Origin: a virus
Direction: 5' to 3' (one strand)
DNA: 26,836 nucleotides
IMG/VR virus record: IMGVR_UViG_3300006928_003520
Span: 1-26,836 of that record
The notes under the pieces were generated by a model, which worked only from the letters and a program-made list of their open reading frames with translations, had not been told where the DNA came from and did no database searches. Each line of letters opens with the position of its first letter. The first letter of the stretch is position 1. Positions 7,956-14,225 of this stretch are shown one piece after another. The position numbers were made by a program, and so were the translations under genes.

Positions 7956-8246
7956 ATGACAGAATATTATGAACACCCTCAATACAGTTTTGAGTGTACT
8001 GATGACGTTGGAAACAGAATAGTCGTTGAGTTTACTGCTGAGACATTGTCTGAGATTACTGCTAAGTTTGTTGACTTTCTTAAGGGAGTTGGCTTCTCTT
8101 ATGTAACAGGTATCAGTGTACTATCAAAAGGTTCAGAAGAAAATCCATCAAACTGGAATTATCACTTTGATAGTTGGGGCGAATATCAGCATCCGCCCAT
8201 AGATGAAATGATCAACAAAATCGCAGAAAAGGTAGCAAATGAGTAA
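7956..8246 (+). CDS. Small protein between gp44 and gp62, unknown
   Basis: A 96-residue acidic protein (MTEYYEHPQYSFECTDDVG...) begins at ATG 7956, one base after the gp44 stop, with AAGGA at 7946-7950. An upstream ATG at 7920 in the same frame lies inside gp44 and lacks a ribosome-binding site. The sequence is rich in aromatic residues (GFSYVTG, NWNYHFDSWGEY) and has no catalytic motif I recognise. It overlaps gp62 by 8 bases, so it is probably made together with the clamp loader. Confidence 0.7.
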   Translation: MTEYYEHPQYSFECTDDVGNRIVVEFTAETLSEITAKFVDFLKGVGFSYVTGISVLSKGSEENPSNWNYHFDSWGEYQHPPIDEMINKIAEKVANE

Positions 8247-8643
8247 ACCTTCTCCATTTTCCATTGTTGGCAATCTTAACAGCAAAGAAAAAGGTCATCT
8301 TATGGATGGTGAAGAAGGTGAATTATATGAGTCCTCCTACTCTGGTTTTATTATTAACCGAGGATTATCGATGACTCAAGAGACAGTTGTCCATGCTAAT
8401 ATAATGAACTGCTACCCTGACCTCCCATCAAGATGGCAATATGATTTTTTGTTTTATGGTATACGTGCTAAGAAAAGATGGGGCAAGTGGGCAAAACGTA
8501 ATACTTCAAAGTATCAAGAATCAGTAAAAAAGTTTTTTAGTTATTCTGATCAAAAAGCAAAAGAAGCAATCAAGGTTTTATCCAAAGAACAACTTGACGA
8601 GATATTCCAATGGTTTACGACTGCGGAAGGTGGAAAATCCTAA
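8239..8643 (+). CDS. 62: Clamp loader small subunit, gp62
   Basis: The 134-residue product is shorter than T4 gp62 (187), but its centre, YDFLFYGIRAKKRWGKWAK, lines up with the T4 segment FNYLMAAVPRGKRYGKWAK. Position directly behind gp44 and ahead of RegA is the conserved T4-like order. GAAAAGG (8226-8232) is six bases before the ATG. The missing C-terminal third suggests a reduced loader collar, as in other marine T4-like phages. Confidence 0.85.
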   Translation: MSKPSPFSIVGNLNSKEKGHLMDGEEGELYESSYSGFIINRGLSMTQETVVHANIMNCYPDLPSRWQYDFLFYGIRAKKRWGKWAKRNTSKYQESVKKFFSYSDQKAKEAIKVLSKEQLDEIFQWFTTAEGGKS

Positions 8644-8646
8644 ATA
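8640..8646 (+). promoter_or_regulatory. CTAAATA element, candidate late promoter upstream of regA
   Basis: CTAAATA overlaps the gp62 stop codon and lies 40 bases before the regA ATG. It resembles the late-promoter -10 element of marine T4-like phages. Evidence is only the heptamer and its position, and a read-through early transcript could serve regA equally well. Confidence 0.35.
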
Positions 8647-8685
8647 TGTTAGTGATTATCTCTATGTTTTATAGGGATTATAAGT

Positions 8686-9087
8686 ATGGATATTATCCAA
8701 TCGTTCGTCGAGATCACCCTTAAGCAACCTGATGATTTTTTGAAGATAAGAGAGACATTGAGTCGTATTGGCATTGCTTCAAAACGTGAGAAGAAATTAT
8801 ACCAATCATGTCACATTTTGCATAAACAGGGTAAGTATTATCTCGTTCATTTTAAAGAGTTATTTAAGTTGGATGGAAAACCATCAGACTTCAACCAATC
8901 TGAGACAGACATCGCAAGACGCAATAGCATAGCGAACTTGCTTTCGGAATGGGGTTTATGTAATCTGGTTGAACCAGCAAAAACCGCAAGTCCAACCTGC
9001 TCAGTAAATACATTGAAAATCCTCTCATACAAAGAAAAAGGTGAGTGGATACTTGAGACAAAATATAATGTAGGTAACAGTGAGTAA
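8686..9087 (+). CDS. regA: RegA translational repressor of early genes
   Basis: The 133-residue protein contains VEITLKQPDDFLKIRETLSR and YQSCHILHKQGKYYLVHFKE, nearly superimposable on T4 RegA (IEITLKKPEDFLKVKETLTR, YQSCHILQKKGLYYIVHFKE), and ends KYNVGNSE like the T4 KYTIGN. RegA binds mRNA near start codons and represses its own synthesis and that of replication genes such as gp45 and gp44. The N-terminus is six residues longer than in T4. GGGA lies 8 bases before the ATG. The 3' end overlaps the dUTPase start by 8 bases. Confidence 0.95.
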   Translation: MDIIQSFVEITLKQPDDFLKIRETLSRIGIASKREKKLYQSCHILHKQGKYYLVHFKELFKLDGKPSDFNQSETDIARRNSIANLLSEWGLCNLVEPAKTASPTCSVNTLKILSYKEKGEWILETKYNVGNSE

Positions 9088-9580
9088 AAAATTAAAAATA
9101 TATAGAACAACAGACAAGGCAGTCATACCCAAATATGCGACAGAACAGTCGTCATGTTTTGACCTTCATGCCTGTTGGAATGGTCCAGTGAAAGTTTGGA
9201 ATGCCTATTCAAATAGTGACACTGAGAGAGAACCTCAAGATGTCTTGATTTTGAATCCAGGCGATAGAGCATTAGTACCAACAGGTCTAATATTTGATAT
9301 TCCTAAAGGTCACTCAGTGCGCACGCATCCACGTTCAGGGATGGCGTTAAAAAATGGGATGACATTAATCAACTGTACTGGAGTCATTGATAGTGACTAT
9401 GTACAAGAGACCTTTGTCCCAATCATTAATCTTACAGAGGCACAGTCATCGATCAAGTTTGGCGATAGAATCGCTCAAGCAGAGATGGTAAAAGACCTGA
9501 AAGTATCATTTGAAGAAGTTGAAAATGCTCCTGGCGATAAAACTGATCGCACTGGTGGTCTTGGTTCAACTGGGGTGTAG
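9080..9580 (+). CDS. dut: dUTPase (deoxyuridine 5'-triphosphate nucleotidohydrolase)
   Basis: All five trimeric dUTPase motifs are present: SCFDLHA (I), HPRSGMALKNG (II), GVIDSDYVQE (III), GDRIAQAEM (IV) and DRTGGLGSTG (V). The enzyme turns dUTP into dUMP and pyrophosphate, keeping uracil out of DNA and supplying dUMP. An insertion of about 25 residues (NGPVKVWNAYSN...) lies between motifs I and II. Translation starts at GTG 9080 with TAGG at 9071-9074, overlapping regA by 8 bases. It precedes the putative DNA-modification cassette, where dUMP could also be the precursor of an altered thymine; that link is an inference. Confidence 0.95.
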   Translation: MSKKLKIYRTTDKAVIPKYATEQSSCFDLHACWNGPVKVWNAYSNSDTEREPQDVLILNPGDRALVPTGLIFDIPKGHSVRTHPRSGMALKNGMTLINCTGVIDSDYVQETFVPIINLTEAQSSIKFGDRIAQAEMVKDLKVSFEEVENAPGDKTDRTGGLGSTGV

Positions 9581-9599
9581 TAACCGATCAAGAAGTCCC

Positions 9600-9686
9600 A
9601 TGATCAAATGCAAATCTTGTACTGGAGGTGCTGGGTACTATGTTGACAGCACCAAACAGTCTTGCAGTTGTGGATTCTTTAAATAA
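9600..9686 (+). CDS. 28-residue cysteine-rich mini protein (zinc-knuckle-like)
   Basis: ATG 9600 opens a 28-codon frame encoding CKSCTGGAG, a YYVD spacer and CSCG, i.e. two cysteine pairs, which could bind one zinc ion. The first half resembles the CxxCxGxG knuckle of DnaJ-type fingers. The ribosome-binding site is weak (AAGAAG at 9590-9595). It fits exactly between dUTPase and the next gene, which supports it being real; function is unknown. Confidence 0.5.
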   Translation: MIKCKSCTGGAGYYVDSTKQSCSCGFFK

Positions 9687-9692
9687 AATAAC

Positions 9693-10775
9693 ATGATAGA
9701 GAAAATGAGAACTGACCTTGACTACCGTGACCCAAAACACAGGTGGGAAGGTTTTGACATGTTCTATCGATACATGCTTGAGACTCATGAATGGTCGCCT
9801 GATATCGTACTTGAGAGATGGTTACTCGATGACATGAATGCAGACTTTGAGAAGAGATGCACAATGGCATTTTTTCATGGTGCCTGCCACGCAGGTCCAG
9901 TTGAGTCTGCTTTTGCAGTAACATTCCCCACAGTTACTGCTGATATCATTCCTGAGATGACTGAGTGGTATCTAAAATACAAGAAAAAACTTATCTTTAG
10001 TCCTGACTGTAAATATCGCAAAATAGTATTTGAGAAGTTTCTCAAGTCAGTTGGTGACTCTCTTACCACCACCCTTGGTGATTACATCAAAAAATCCTTC
10101 ACAGTTGGTACTGACATCGAAAACTATAATGACCTTAAAAACAGGTGCATGAATGATTGGTTTCACTGGGGTCGGATGGGTCACTGGTCTTTTGTTGAGG
10201 CGATGGTTGGAATGACTGATGCACCACTTGAAGCACCTGACATGGAGTTTGCGACAGGCAAGTCTCACAGATCAGGTTGGGCATTTGCCATTGGCAGAGA
10301 TGATTTAGTTGACACTGATGATATTAGTAAAGATGATATGGAGATGCTTGAGAGGACAGCAAAGGAATATGTTGAGAGTGTTGACCATCCCAATGCTAAC
10401 TTTTTGAACTTTGAGACCTGTTGTTGTAACTACAAACGTCAACACAAAGGTACAAGGTATGCTGGTTGTTATACTGATGAGCAAGAGTTAGAAACAGAAG
10501 AGGCAAGACACCTGTTGCCTGAGTTTGAATGGCTTTGGGATAAATATATGAAAGCACGACCTCAGGTTTTACCTCACGCAATGCTTGCTGAGATGAATCC
10601 TGAACAATGGGAAACACCATCAGCATATGTGGCAAGTATGAACAAGGCATTATCCAACTATGGTAGGATACCTCGTGCTGAAGCATGGCACAACAAAACA
10701 CCTCAGTTTTGGACTGAGGTTGAAAATCAACCCTTTGCCCGTACTAGTGCGGCAGTGACGGATCTTTTATTTTGA
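9693..10775 (+). CDS. Alpha-glutamyl/putrescinyl thymine pyrophosphorylase clade 3-like protein (predicted DNA-base hypermodification)
   Basis: The 360-residue protein matches the pattern I know for this family: an N-terminal LDYRDPKHRWEGFDMFYRY, a WLLDDMNADFEKRCTMAFFHG segment, KYRKIVFEKF, then MGHWSFVEAM, the SHRSGWAFAIGRDDL motif (about 191-205) and FLNFETCCCNYKR followed by TRYAGCYTDEQ (about 237-262). The family is DNA-glycosylase-like and was predicted to replace a pyrophosphorylated 5-hydroxymethyl pyrimidine in DNA with an amine or amino acid. It is followed after one base by a DNA methyltransferase and then a P-loop kinase, the partner expected for the phosphorylation step. The family call rests on remembered motifs, and no biochemical activity can be proved from the sequence. 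Confidence 0.65.
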   Translation: MIEKMRTDLDYRDPKHRWEGFDMFYRYMLETHEWSPDIVLERWLLDDMNADFEKRCTMAFFHGACHAGPVESAFAVTFPTVTADIIPEMTEWYLKYKKKLIFSPDCKYRKIVFEKFLKSVGDSLTTTLGDYIKKSFTVGTDIENYNDLKNRCMNDWFHWGRMGHWSFVEAMVGMTDAPLEAPDMEFATGKSHRSGWAFAIGRDDLVDTDDISKDDMEMLERTAKEYVESVDHPNANFLNFETCCCNYKRQHKGTRYAGCYTDEQELETEEARHLLPEFEWLWDKYMKARPQVLPHAMLAEMNPEQWETPSAYVASMNKALSNYGRIPRAEAWHNKTPQFWTEVENQPFARTSAAVTDLLF

Positions 10776-10776
10776 T

Positions 10777-11472
10777 ATGATACAAGAATACATTTTAGGC
10801 AGTTGCATGGACAACATGGATACAGATGAGTATGATTACTTCTGTTCCAGTCCACCCTGCTATGAAGACCTAAAGGCATTTGGTGTACAACTAAACAAAC
10901 CTGAGACATACAAGACTGGGTTTCTTGACCTTATTGTCCCCAAACTTAGACCAAGTTTGGGTACTGTTACTTTCACATTTACAGGTTGTCGCAGAAACAA
11001 CTCTCAAATCCTGCCAAAGTTTTACTATCTTACACAGTGCTTTTTTGAGAATGATTACTACCTACGTGATGTTAAATACTATAAGAAAAAAGATGGATAT
11101 GATGGGTACTCGCATACCATCGGTCATGTTTACACTTTCCAAAAACGTGGGACAAAGGGGTTATACAATCTGAGACGTGATGAGTTATATAATACATATG
11201 GCCATGACATCTGGGGACCATTTTTGAGAGAGCAGAAGATAGCAGGTGAGGTAGTTGGTCTACCCATTGAAGTGCCTGAGCGATGTATTCTTAATTTTAC
11301 TGACCCAGGACATGTAGTTTATGATCCATTTGGAGGGATTGGTACAACAGGTTTGGCAGCAGATGAACAAGGAAGAGGATATCTGATGTATGAGATCAGA
11401 CCTGAAATTTATGCCGAAGGTGTTAGACTCTTCGACGAAAAACATAATGATGTAACTGAGATACTATTTTGA
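10777..11472 (+). CDS. Beta-class DNA amino-methyltransferase (SPPC-Y catalytic loop)
   Basis: This 231-residue protein has motif order IV then I, the beta class of N4-cytosine/N6-adenine DNA methyltransferases. Motif IV is SPPCYEDL (25-32), where a Cys is inserted in the usual SPPY. Motif I is DPFGGIGTTGLAADEQGRGY (from Asp183), with the SAM-binding loop and a C-terminal YEIRPE. SPPY usually goes with N4-cytosine, but the inserted Cys makes base specificity uncertain. It begins one base after the previous stop and overlaps the kinase start (TTGA), so the three genes form one translational unit. It may protect phage DNA or act within the hypermodification pathway. Confidence 0.8.
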   Translation: MIQEYILGSCMDNMDTDEYDYFCSSPPCYEDLKAFGVQLNKPETYKTGFLDLIVPKLRPSLGTVTFTFTGCRRNNSQILPKFYYLTQCFFENDYYLRDVKYYKKKDGYDGYSHTIGHVYTFQKRGTKGLYNLRRDELYNTYGHDIWGPFLREQKIAGEVVGLPIEVPERCILNFTDPGHVVYDPFGGIGTTGLAADEQGRGYLMYEIRPEIYAEGVRLFDEKHNDVTEILF

Positions 11473-12038
11473 GAAAACTAATATACATGATTGGCATGCC
11501 TGGTACTGGCAAAACCACTGTAATCAAAAAACTAATGGAGCAGGTTCCCTTTATCCGTGATGAGGCACCTATTCAACTCCTTGAGACTCACTCTAGCACA
11601 ACTGATCCTAAAATCAGATTGCTTGGTGTATATGAAGATGATCAGGTATATAGTGGGACTGATCGGTTAAGCATGGCAGTTGCCCCTCAGGCAATCAAAT
11701 ACCTTGAGAGGAAAAATGATGAGATAATCCTTGGGGAAGGTGACCGCCTAAATAACAAAGGATTCTTCCGTGCTGCGTTGGATAATGATTTTGAGTTACA
11801 TATCATTGTCCTTGAGACCTCTGATGCTGAAAGGCAACGAAGGTATGATGAGCGAGGGTCGAATCAAAAGGATTCATTTTTGAAGACTGTGAATACTAAA
11901 GTCAACAATATGGTTGAAGCATTTGGTCCACAGAATACATTGTTTGGTCAAGAACCAGGATATGTTACAAGAGTGCAACACAGCACTCCTGATCAGACAC
12001 AAACAGTGGTAGATCTAATCATGAGTTTAAGGGACTAG
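11469..12038 (+). CDS. P-loop nucleotide/DNA-base kinase of the modification cassette
   Basis: The 189-residue product has Walker A GMPGTGKT (9-16), followed by YSGTDRLSMAVAPQA, LGEGDRLNN and a basic lid-like ERQRRYDERGSNQ with TKVNNM. I recognise the SGTDxLSMxxxP plus EGDRL combination as that of a kinase often found beside thymine-pyrophosphorylase-like genes in phages. Its predicted job is to phosphorylate a hydroxymethylated base, in DNA or as a nucleotide. The start is TTG 11469, overlapping the methyltransferase stop. The alternative ATG at 11487 would cut into the first beta strand (KLIYMIG), so it is disfavoured. Confidence 0.72.
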   Translation: MRKLIYMIGMPGTGKTTVIKKLMEQVPFIRDEAPIQLLETHSSTTDPKIRLLGVYEDDQVYSGTDRLSMAVAPQAIKYLERKNDEIILGEGDRLNNKGFFRAALDNDFELHIIVLETSDAERQRRYDERGSNQKDSFLKTVNTKVNNMVEAFGPQNTLFGQEPGYVTRVQHSTPDQTQTVVDLIMSLRD

Positions 12039-12134
12039 ATGGGTATGCACTGGGGAGAAAGACTGGCTCTACTTGTTGGGCTATCATCAATATTATTTTT
12101 GCTGTTATATGAAAAAGGATTTAGCATCATATGA
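12039..12134 (+). CDS. 31-residue single-span membrane peptide
   Basis: ATG 12039 follows the kinase TAG directly and has a strong AAGGGA at 12029-12034. The product is MGMHWGERLALLVGLSSILF then LLLYEKGFSII, with one hydrophobic helix (about residues 8-24). Function is unknown; its position makes it the last gene of the modification cassette. Confidence 0.6.
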   Translation: MGMHWGERLALLVGLSSILFLLLYEKGFSII

Positions 12135-12151
12135 TGTGAACAAGGAATCTA

Positions 12152-12544
12152 ATGGCGTATGCTGATAAAGTGGTGGACCACTTTGAGAACCCAAGGAACG
12201 TAGGATCACTCGACAAGGACAGTCCAAATGTAGGAACTGGTCTTGTTGGCGCACCAGAATGTGGTGATGTGATGAAATTACAGATACAGGTAAATGAAGA
12301 AACTGGAGTCATCGAAGACGCGAAATTCAAGACCTTTGGTTGTGGCAGTGCTATTGCTGCTAGTTCCCTTGCTTCTGATTGGGTCATTGGTAGAACTGTT
12401 AATCAGGCGAAAGAACTCTCGAACGTTGAGATTGTTGAGGAACTGTCATTGCCTCCTGTCAAAATTCATTGCTCTGTACTCGCTGAAGATGCGATCAAAT
12501 CGGCCATTGAAAATTATAAATCCAAAAGGGGACAAAATGGATAA
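12152..12544 (+). CDS. iscU: IscU-type iron-sulfur cluster scaffold protein
   Basis: The 130-residue protein is very similar to E. coli IscU along its whole length (MAYADKVVDHFENPRNVGS versus MAYSEKVIDHYENPRNVGS). It keeps the three cluster cysteines (Cys37 in GAPECGD, Cys64 in FGCGSAIA, Cys107 in KIHCSVLAEDA), Asp39, and the LPPVK motif recognised by HscA. IscU assembles 2Fe-2S clusters with sulfur from IscS and hands them to apo-proteins. There is one inserted residue near position 51. AAGGA at 12142-12146 fixes the start. No iscS, iscA or hsc gene is nearby, so it would have to use host partners. It looks like an auxiliary metabolic gene acquired from a proteobacterium. Confidence 0.95.
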   Translation: MAYADKVVDHFENPRNVGSLDKDSPNVGTGLVGAPECGDVMKLQIQVNEETGVIEDAKFKTFGCGSAIAASSLASDWVIGRTVNQAKELSNVEIVEELSLPPVKIHCSVLAEDAIKSAIENYKSKRGQNG

Positions 12545-12599
12545 AAAATCGAAAGGTAAGGGTGGGGAGCAAAAAGAAAATGCTCCCCATTGCCTCTGA
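12537..12599 (+). CDS. Short ORF (20 aa) with in-frame UGA and a 22-codon gene-like continuation
   Basis: ATG 12537 follows a strong AAAAGGGGA and overlaps the iscU stop by 8 bases. It encodes MDKKSKGKGGEQKENAPHCL and then UGA (12597-12599). The same frame continues for 22 codons, PKQLTGKELEDAIRLWELRG plus GM, and stops at 12666-12668, overlapping the next GTG start by four bases. That overlap and the helix-like content suggest the two parts were, or are, one 42-residue gene. Confidence 0.45.
   Translation: MDKKSKGKGGEQKENAPHCL
12563..12589 (+). other. Stable hairpin inside the short ORF after iscU
   Basis: Arms TGGGGAGCA (12563-12571) and TGCTCCCCA (12581-12589) pair perfectly over a 9-base A-rich loop. 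There is no U-run after it, so it is probably an mRNA stability or processing structure at the 3' side of iscU rather than a terminator. It ends 7 bases before the in-frame UGA at 12597. Confidence 0.55.
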
Positions 12600-12648
12600 C
12601 CAAAACAATTAACAGGCAAGGAACTTGAAGACGCAATACGTCTTTGGG

Positions 12649-12664
12649 AACTAAGAGGGGGAAT
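12649..12664 (+). repeat. 16-base direct repeat, copy 1 (contains ribosome-binding site)
   Basis: AACTAAGAGGGGGAAT occurs here and again at 13057-13072. In both places its AGAGGGGG core is the ribosome-binding site of the gene that follows (GTG 12665 and ATG 13077). Confidence 0.7.
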
Positions 12665-12802
12665 GTGATAAAATACCAAGATTTAAAAGAACTCAAATTG
12701 AAGAACTCAGACAAGGCGATGAAGTTAGAGAAAGAGATTCAACAACTAAGGACTGCTCTAATGAAAAAGGAAACAGAACTTGCTAGATTGATGGCAGAAT
12801 GA
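12665..12802 (+). CDS. 45-residue coiled-coil-like protein, unknown
   Basis: GTG 12665 is preceded by AGAGGGGG and opens a 45-codon frame that ends in an ATGA overlap with the next gene. The product (MIKYQDLKELKLKNSDKAMK...) is almost entirely charged helix with leucines in heptad-like spacing, e.g. KLEKEIQQLRTALMKKETEL, so a coiled coil is likely. Function is unknown. Confidence 0.6.
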   Translation: MIKYQDLKELKLKNSDKAMKLEKEIQQLRTALMKKETELARLMAE

Positions 12803-13053
12803 AAACTGTTCTTCAGATGTTTGAGAATAGGATGAAAGATGAACGTACTGATAAGTACGTTGCTGATGAGATTAAGAAAAGAAAACTTGCTAAACATTTG
12901 GTCAATGCTACAGACGACAAGAAAATGTTGAAAGGCAAACCTGCTTTCATTTTCCCACACCATACGGGCAGCACCAAAATTCACGTTTACTTAAGGAAGA
13001 TGGCAGGTCCCTCGAAGGGAGTTATGGCCTATAATTATGATATCAAATTTTAA
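12799..13053 (+). CDS. Hypothetical basic protein, 84 aa
   Basis: It starts in an ATGA overlap with the preceding coiled-coil gene. The N-terminal half is a charged helix (FENRMKDERTDKYVADEIKK) and the C-terminal half appears to be beta-rich (PAFIFPHHTGSTKIHVYLRK, MAYNYDIKF). No catalytic motif is recognised. Translational coupling suggests it acts with its 45-residue neighbour. Confidence 0.65.
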   Translation: MKTVLQMFENRMKDERTDKYVADEIKKRKLAKHLVNATDDKKMLKGKPAFIFPHHTGSTKIHVYLRKMAGPSKGVMAYNYDIKF

Positions 13054-13056
13054 TGT

Positions 13057-13072
13057 AACTAAGAGGGGGAAT
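13057..13072 (+). repeat. 16-base direct repeat, copy 2 (contains ribosome-binding site)
   Basis: This is identical to 12649-12664. The G-rich core lies 7 bases before the lipoprotein ATG. A repeat this short could be a recombination joint for swapping small genes or a shared translational control element. Confidence 0.7.
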
Positions 13073-13076
13073 TTAG

Positions 13077-13277
13077 ATGTTAAAGATTGTGGGTATTTTG
13101 GCAATCTTATTATTAATGAGTGGATGTACCCCAGATGTTCACGGATGTTGGGGATATAATTATGAGTCAGGTTTATTGAGAGGAACAAGGGACGCAAATA
13201 AATTTTATGTATCACCTTACAGACAATGCGTTTCCCGAGACACAATGCAGGACTTGCATAGAATGAATGATGAATGA
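13077..13277 (+). CDS. Small lipoprotein, 66 aa
   Basis: A short basic N-terminus, a hydrophobic run (IVGILAILLLM) and the lipobox MSGC with Cys17 mark a type II signal peptide. The mature part is about 50 residues with two more cysteines and aromatic residues (GCWGYNYESG). Immediately before a holin-like gene it could be an outer-membrane spanin-type subunit, but it lacks the Pro-rich body of Rz1, so an exclusion or envelope lipoprotein is also possible. Confidence 0.65.
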   Translation: MLKIVGILAILLLMSGCTPDVHGCWGYNYESGLLRGTRDANKFYVSPYRQCVSRDTMQDLHRMNDE

Positions 13278-13560
13278 AACCATACATAAGCACTGGAGAG
13301 ACTGGTTAGCAGTCGTCTATATTACCATTTGCCTGTGGGATTTTATTATTGGCGCAGCATGGTGGAATCTTTCCATACAAAGCATGTTTTTAGATTGCGT
13401 TGCTCGCGAAGTAGGGCAAGCCATATGTTTTCAAAATGCTCCACCGCCATGGGATCCATACACTCTAAGAAATGGTGGAATGTTTCACATTGCTATGGGT
13501 GCTATTCTTGGTGCATCAGCATGGAAAAGATCTGAAGAAAAACCTGACAAAACAGATTAA
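13267..13560 (+). CDS. Putative holin, small membrane protein with two hydrophobic segments
   Basis: The 97-residue product has hydrophobic segments at about 12-33 (WLAVVYITICLWDFIIGAAW) and 70-87 (GGMFHIAMGAILGASAW), joined by a loop with WDPYTL, and a charged C-terminal tail (KRSEEKPDKTD). The RDWLxxxYxxICxxDF and LTLxxGGxFHxAMGAILG arrangement resembles holins of marine phages. Holins make the membrane lesions that release endolysin; the M15 peptidase gene lies 1.4 kb downstream. It overlaps the lipoprotein gene by 11 bases. ATG 13267 or 13270 could be the start; neither has a good ribosome-binding site, suggesting coupling. Confidence 0.6.
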   Translation: MMNETIHKHWRDWLAVVYITICLWDFIIGAAWWNLSIQSMFLDCVAREVGQAICFQNAPPPWDPYTLRNGGMFHIAMGAILGASAWKRSEEKPDKTD

Positions 13561-14195
13561 TGGGACTTGGCTCACCAATACTTTATTTTATAGAGTCCAA
13601 TATTGAGGAAGTGTTTGGCAAGGTTGATGGACTCAAAATGCTTGAGTTGGGTGATCAAGAAATTAGACAACCCAAATCCGATCAAATATACTACTTTAAG
13701 GATTGGAAGGGTATTGATGGTGAGACCTCTGGCAAAGAGTATTTTACAAAGAGAGGTTATCACCATACCTCAGTTGATGAGAAAGGTTTGAGAGGTGCTG
13801 AAGTAAGAGACCTCACCAAACCTGAACAGTTTTTAGATTGGCATGACTGCTTTGATGTTATTACAAACTCAGGGACAACAGAACACGTAGAACCTCATGA
13901 AGCACAATATGACTGCTTTAAGATTCTGCATGACTGTTTAAAAGTTGGTGGTATTTTTATCCACTCTGTCCCAAGTGTGTATGCGCATGATGTCCTTGGG
14001 ATATGGAAGGGTCACTGCCAAAATTATTATCATAGCCAGTTCTTTGAGATGCTGGCTGAAGAGAATGATTATGAACTTTTGCGCAACACCGACATGAACA
14101 ACAACTGTTGCGTAGTTTTGAAAAAAGTTATTGACCAACCATTTATGGATGATCGCAATGCACTCAATAGTTTAGTTGCGAGAAGAATAACTTGA
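13560..14195 (+). CDS. SAM-dependent methyltransferase-like protein (degenerate motif I)
   Basis: The 211-residue protein has a class I methyltransferase outline: MLELGDQEI (27-35) at the motif I position, an acidic-tip analogue near HTSVDEKG, FDVITNSGTTEHV as the motif IV-like strand, and a LKVGGIFIHSVPS strand with a later HSQFFEMLAEEN helix. The usual GxGxG loop reads GDQEI, so SAM binding may be altered or lost. The substrate is unknown. Its ATG overlaps the holin-like stop by one base (TAATG). Confidence 0.55.
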   Translation: MGLGSPILYFIESNIEEVFGKVDGLKMLELGDQEIRQPKSDQIYYFKDWKGIDGETSGKEYFTKRGYHHTSVDEKGLRGAEVRDLTKPEQFLDWHDCFDVITNSGTTEHVEPHEAQYDCFKILHDCLKVGGIFIHSVPSVYAHDVLGIWKGHCQNYYHSQFFEMLAEENDYELLRNTDMNNNCCVVLKKVIDQPFMDDRNALNSLVARRIT

Positions 14196-14219
14196 CAAAA
14201 GAGAATAAAGAGGTATAAT
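14192..14219 (+). promoter_or_regulatory. Sigma70-type promoter (class AGGTATAAT)
   Basis: TTGACA at 14192-14197 and TATAAT at 14214-14219 are both consensus and 16 bases apart; the -35 overlaps the stop of the preceding gene. The context AACTTGACA and AGGTATAAT matches the promoters at 4847 and 18061. The predicted transcript start falls at about 14226, exactly on an ATG. It should drive the 44-residue ORF and Hsp20. Confidence 0.85.
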
Positions 14220-14225
14220 TAGTCT

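Noticed and set aside
11739-11754. CTAAATA inside the P-loop kinase gene (and again near 19610)
   Set aside because: Both occurrences are within coding sequence with no start codon downstream at a promoter-like distance, so they are treated as chance.
12446-12714. Minus-strand ORFs opposite the iscU 3' region
   Set aside because: They arise opposite the hairpin and small + strand genes, lack start signals, and have hydrophobic low-information translations.
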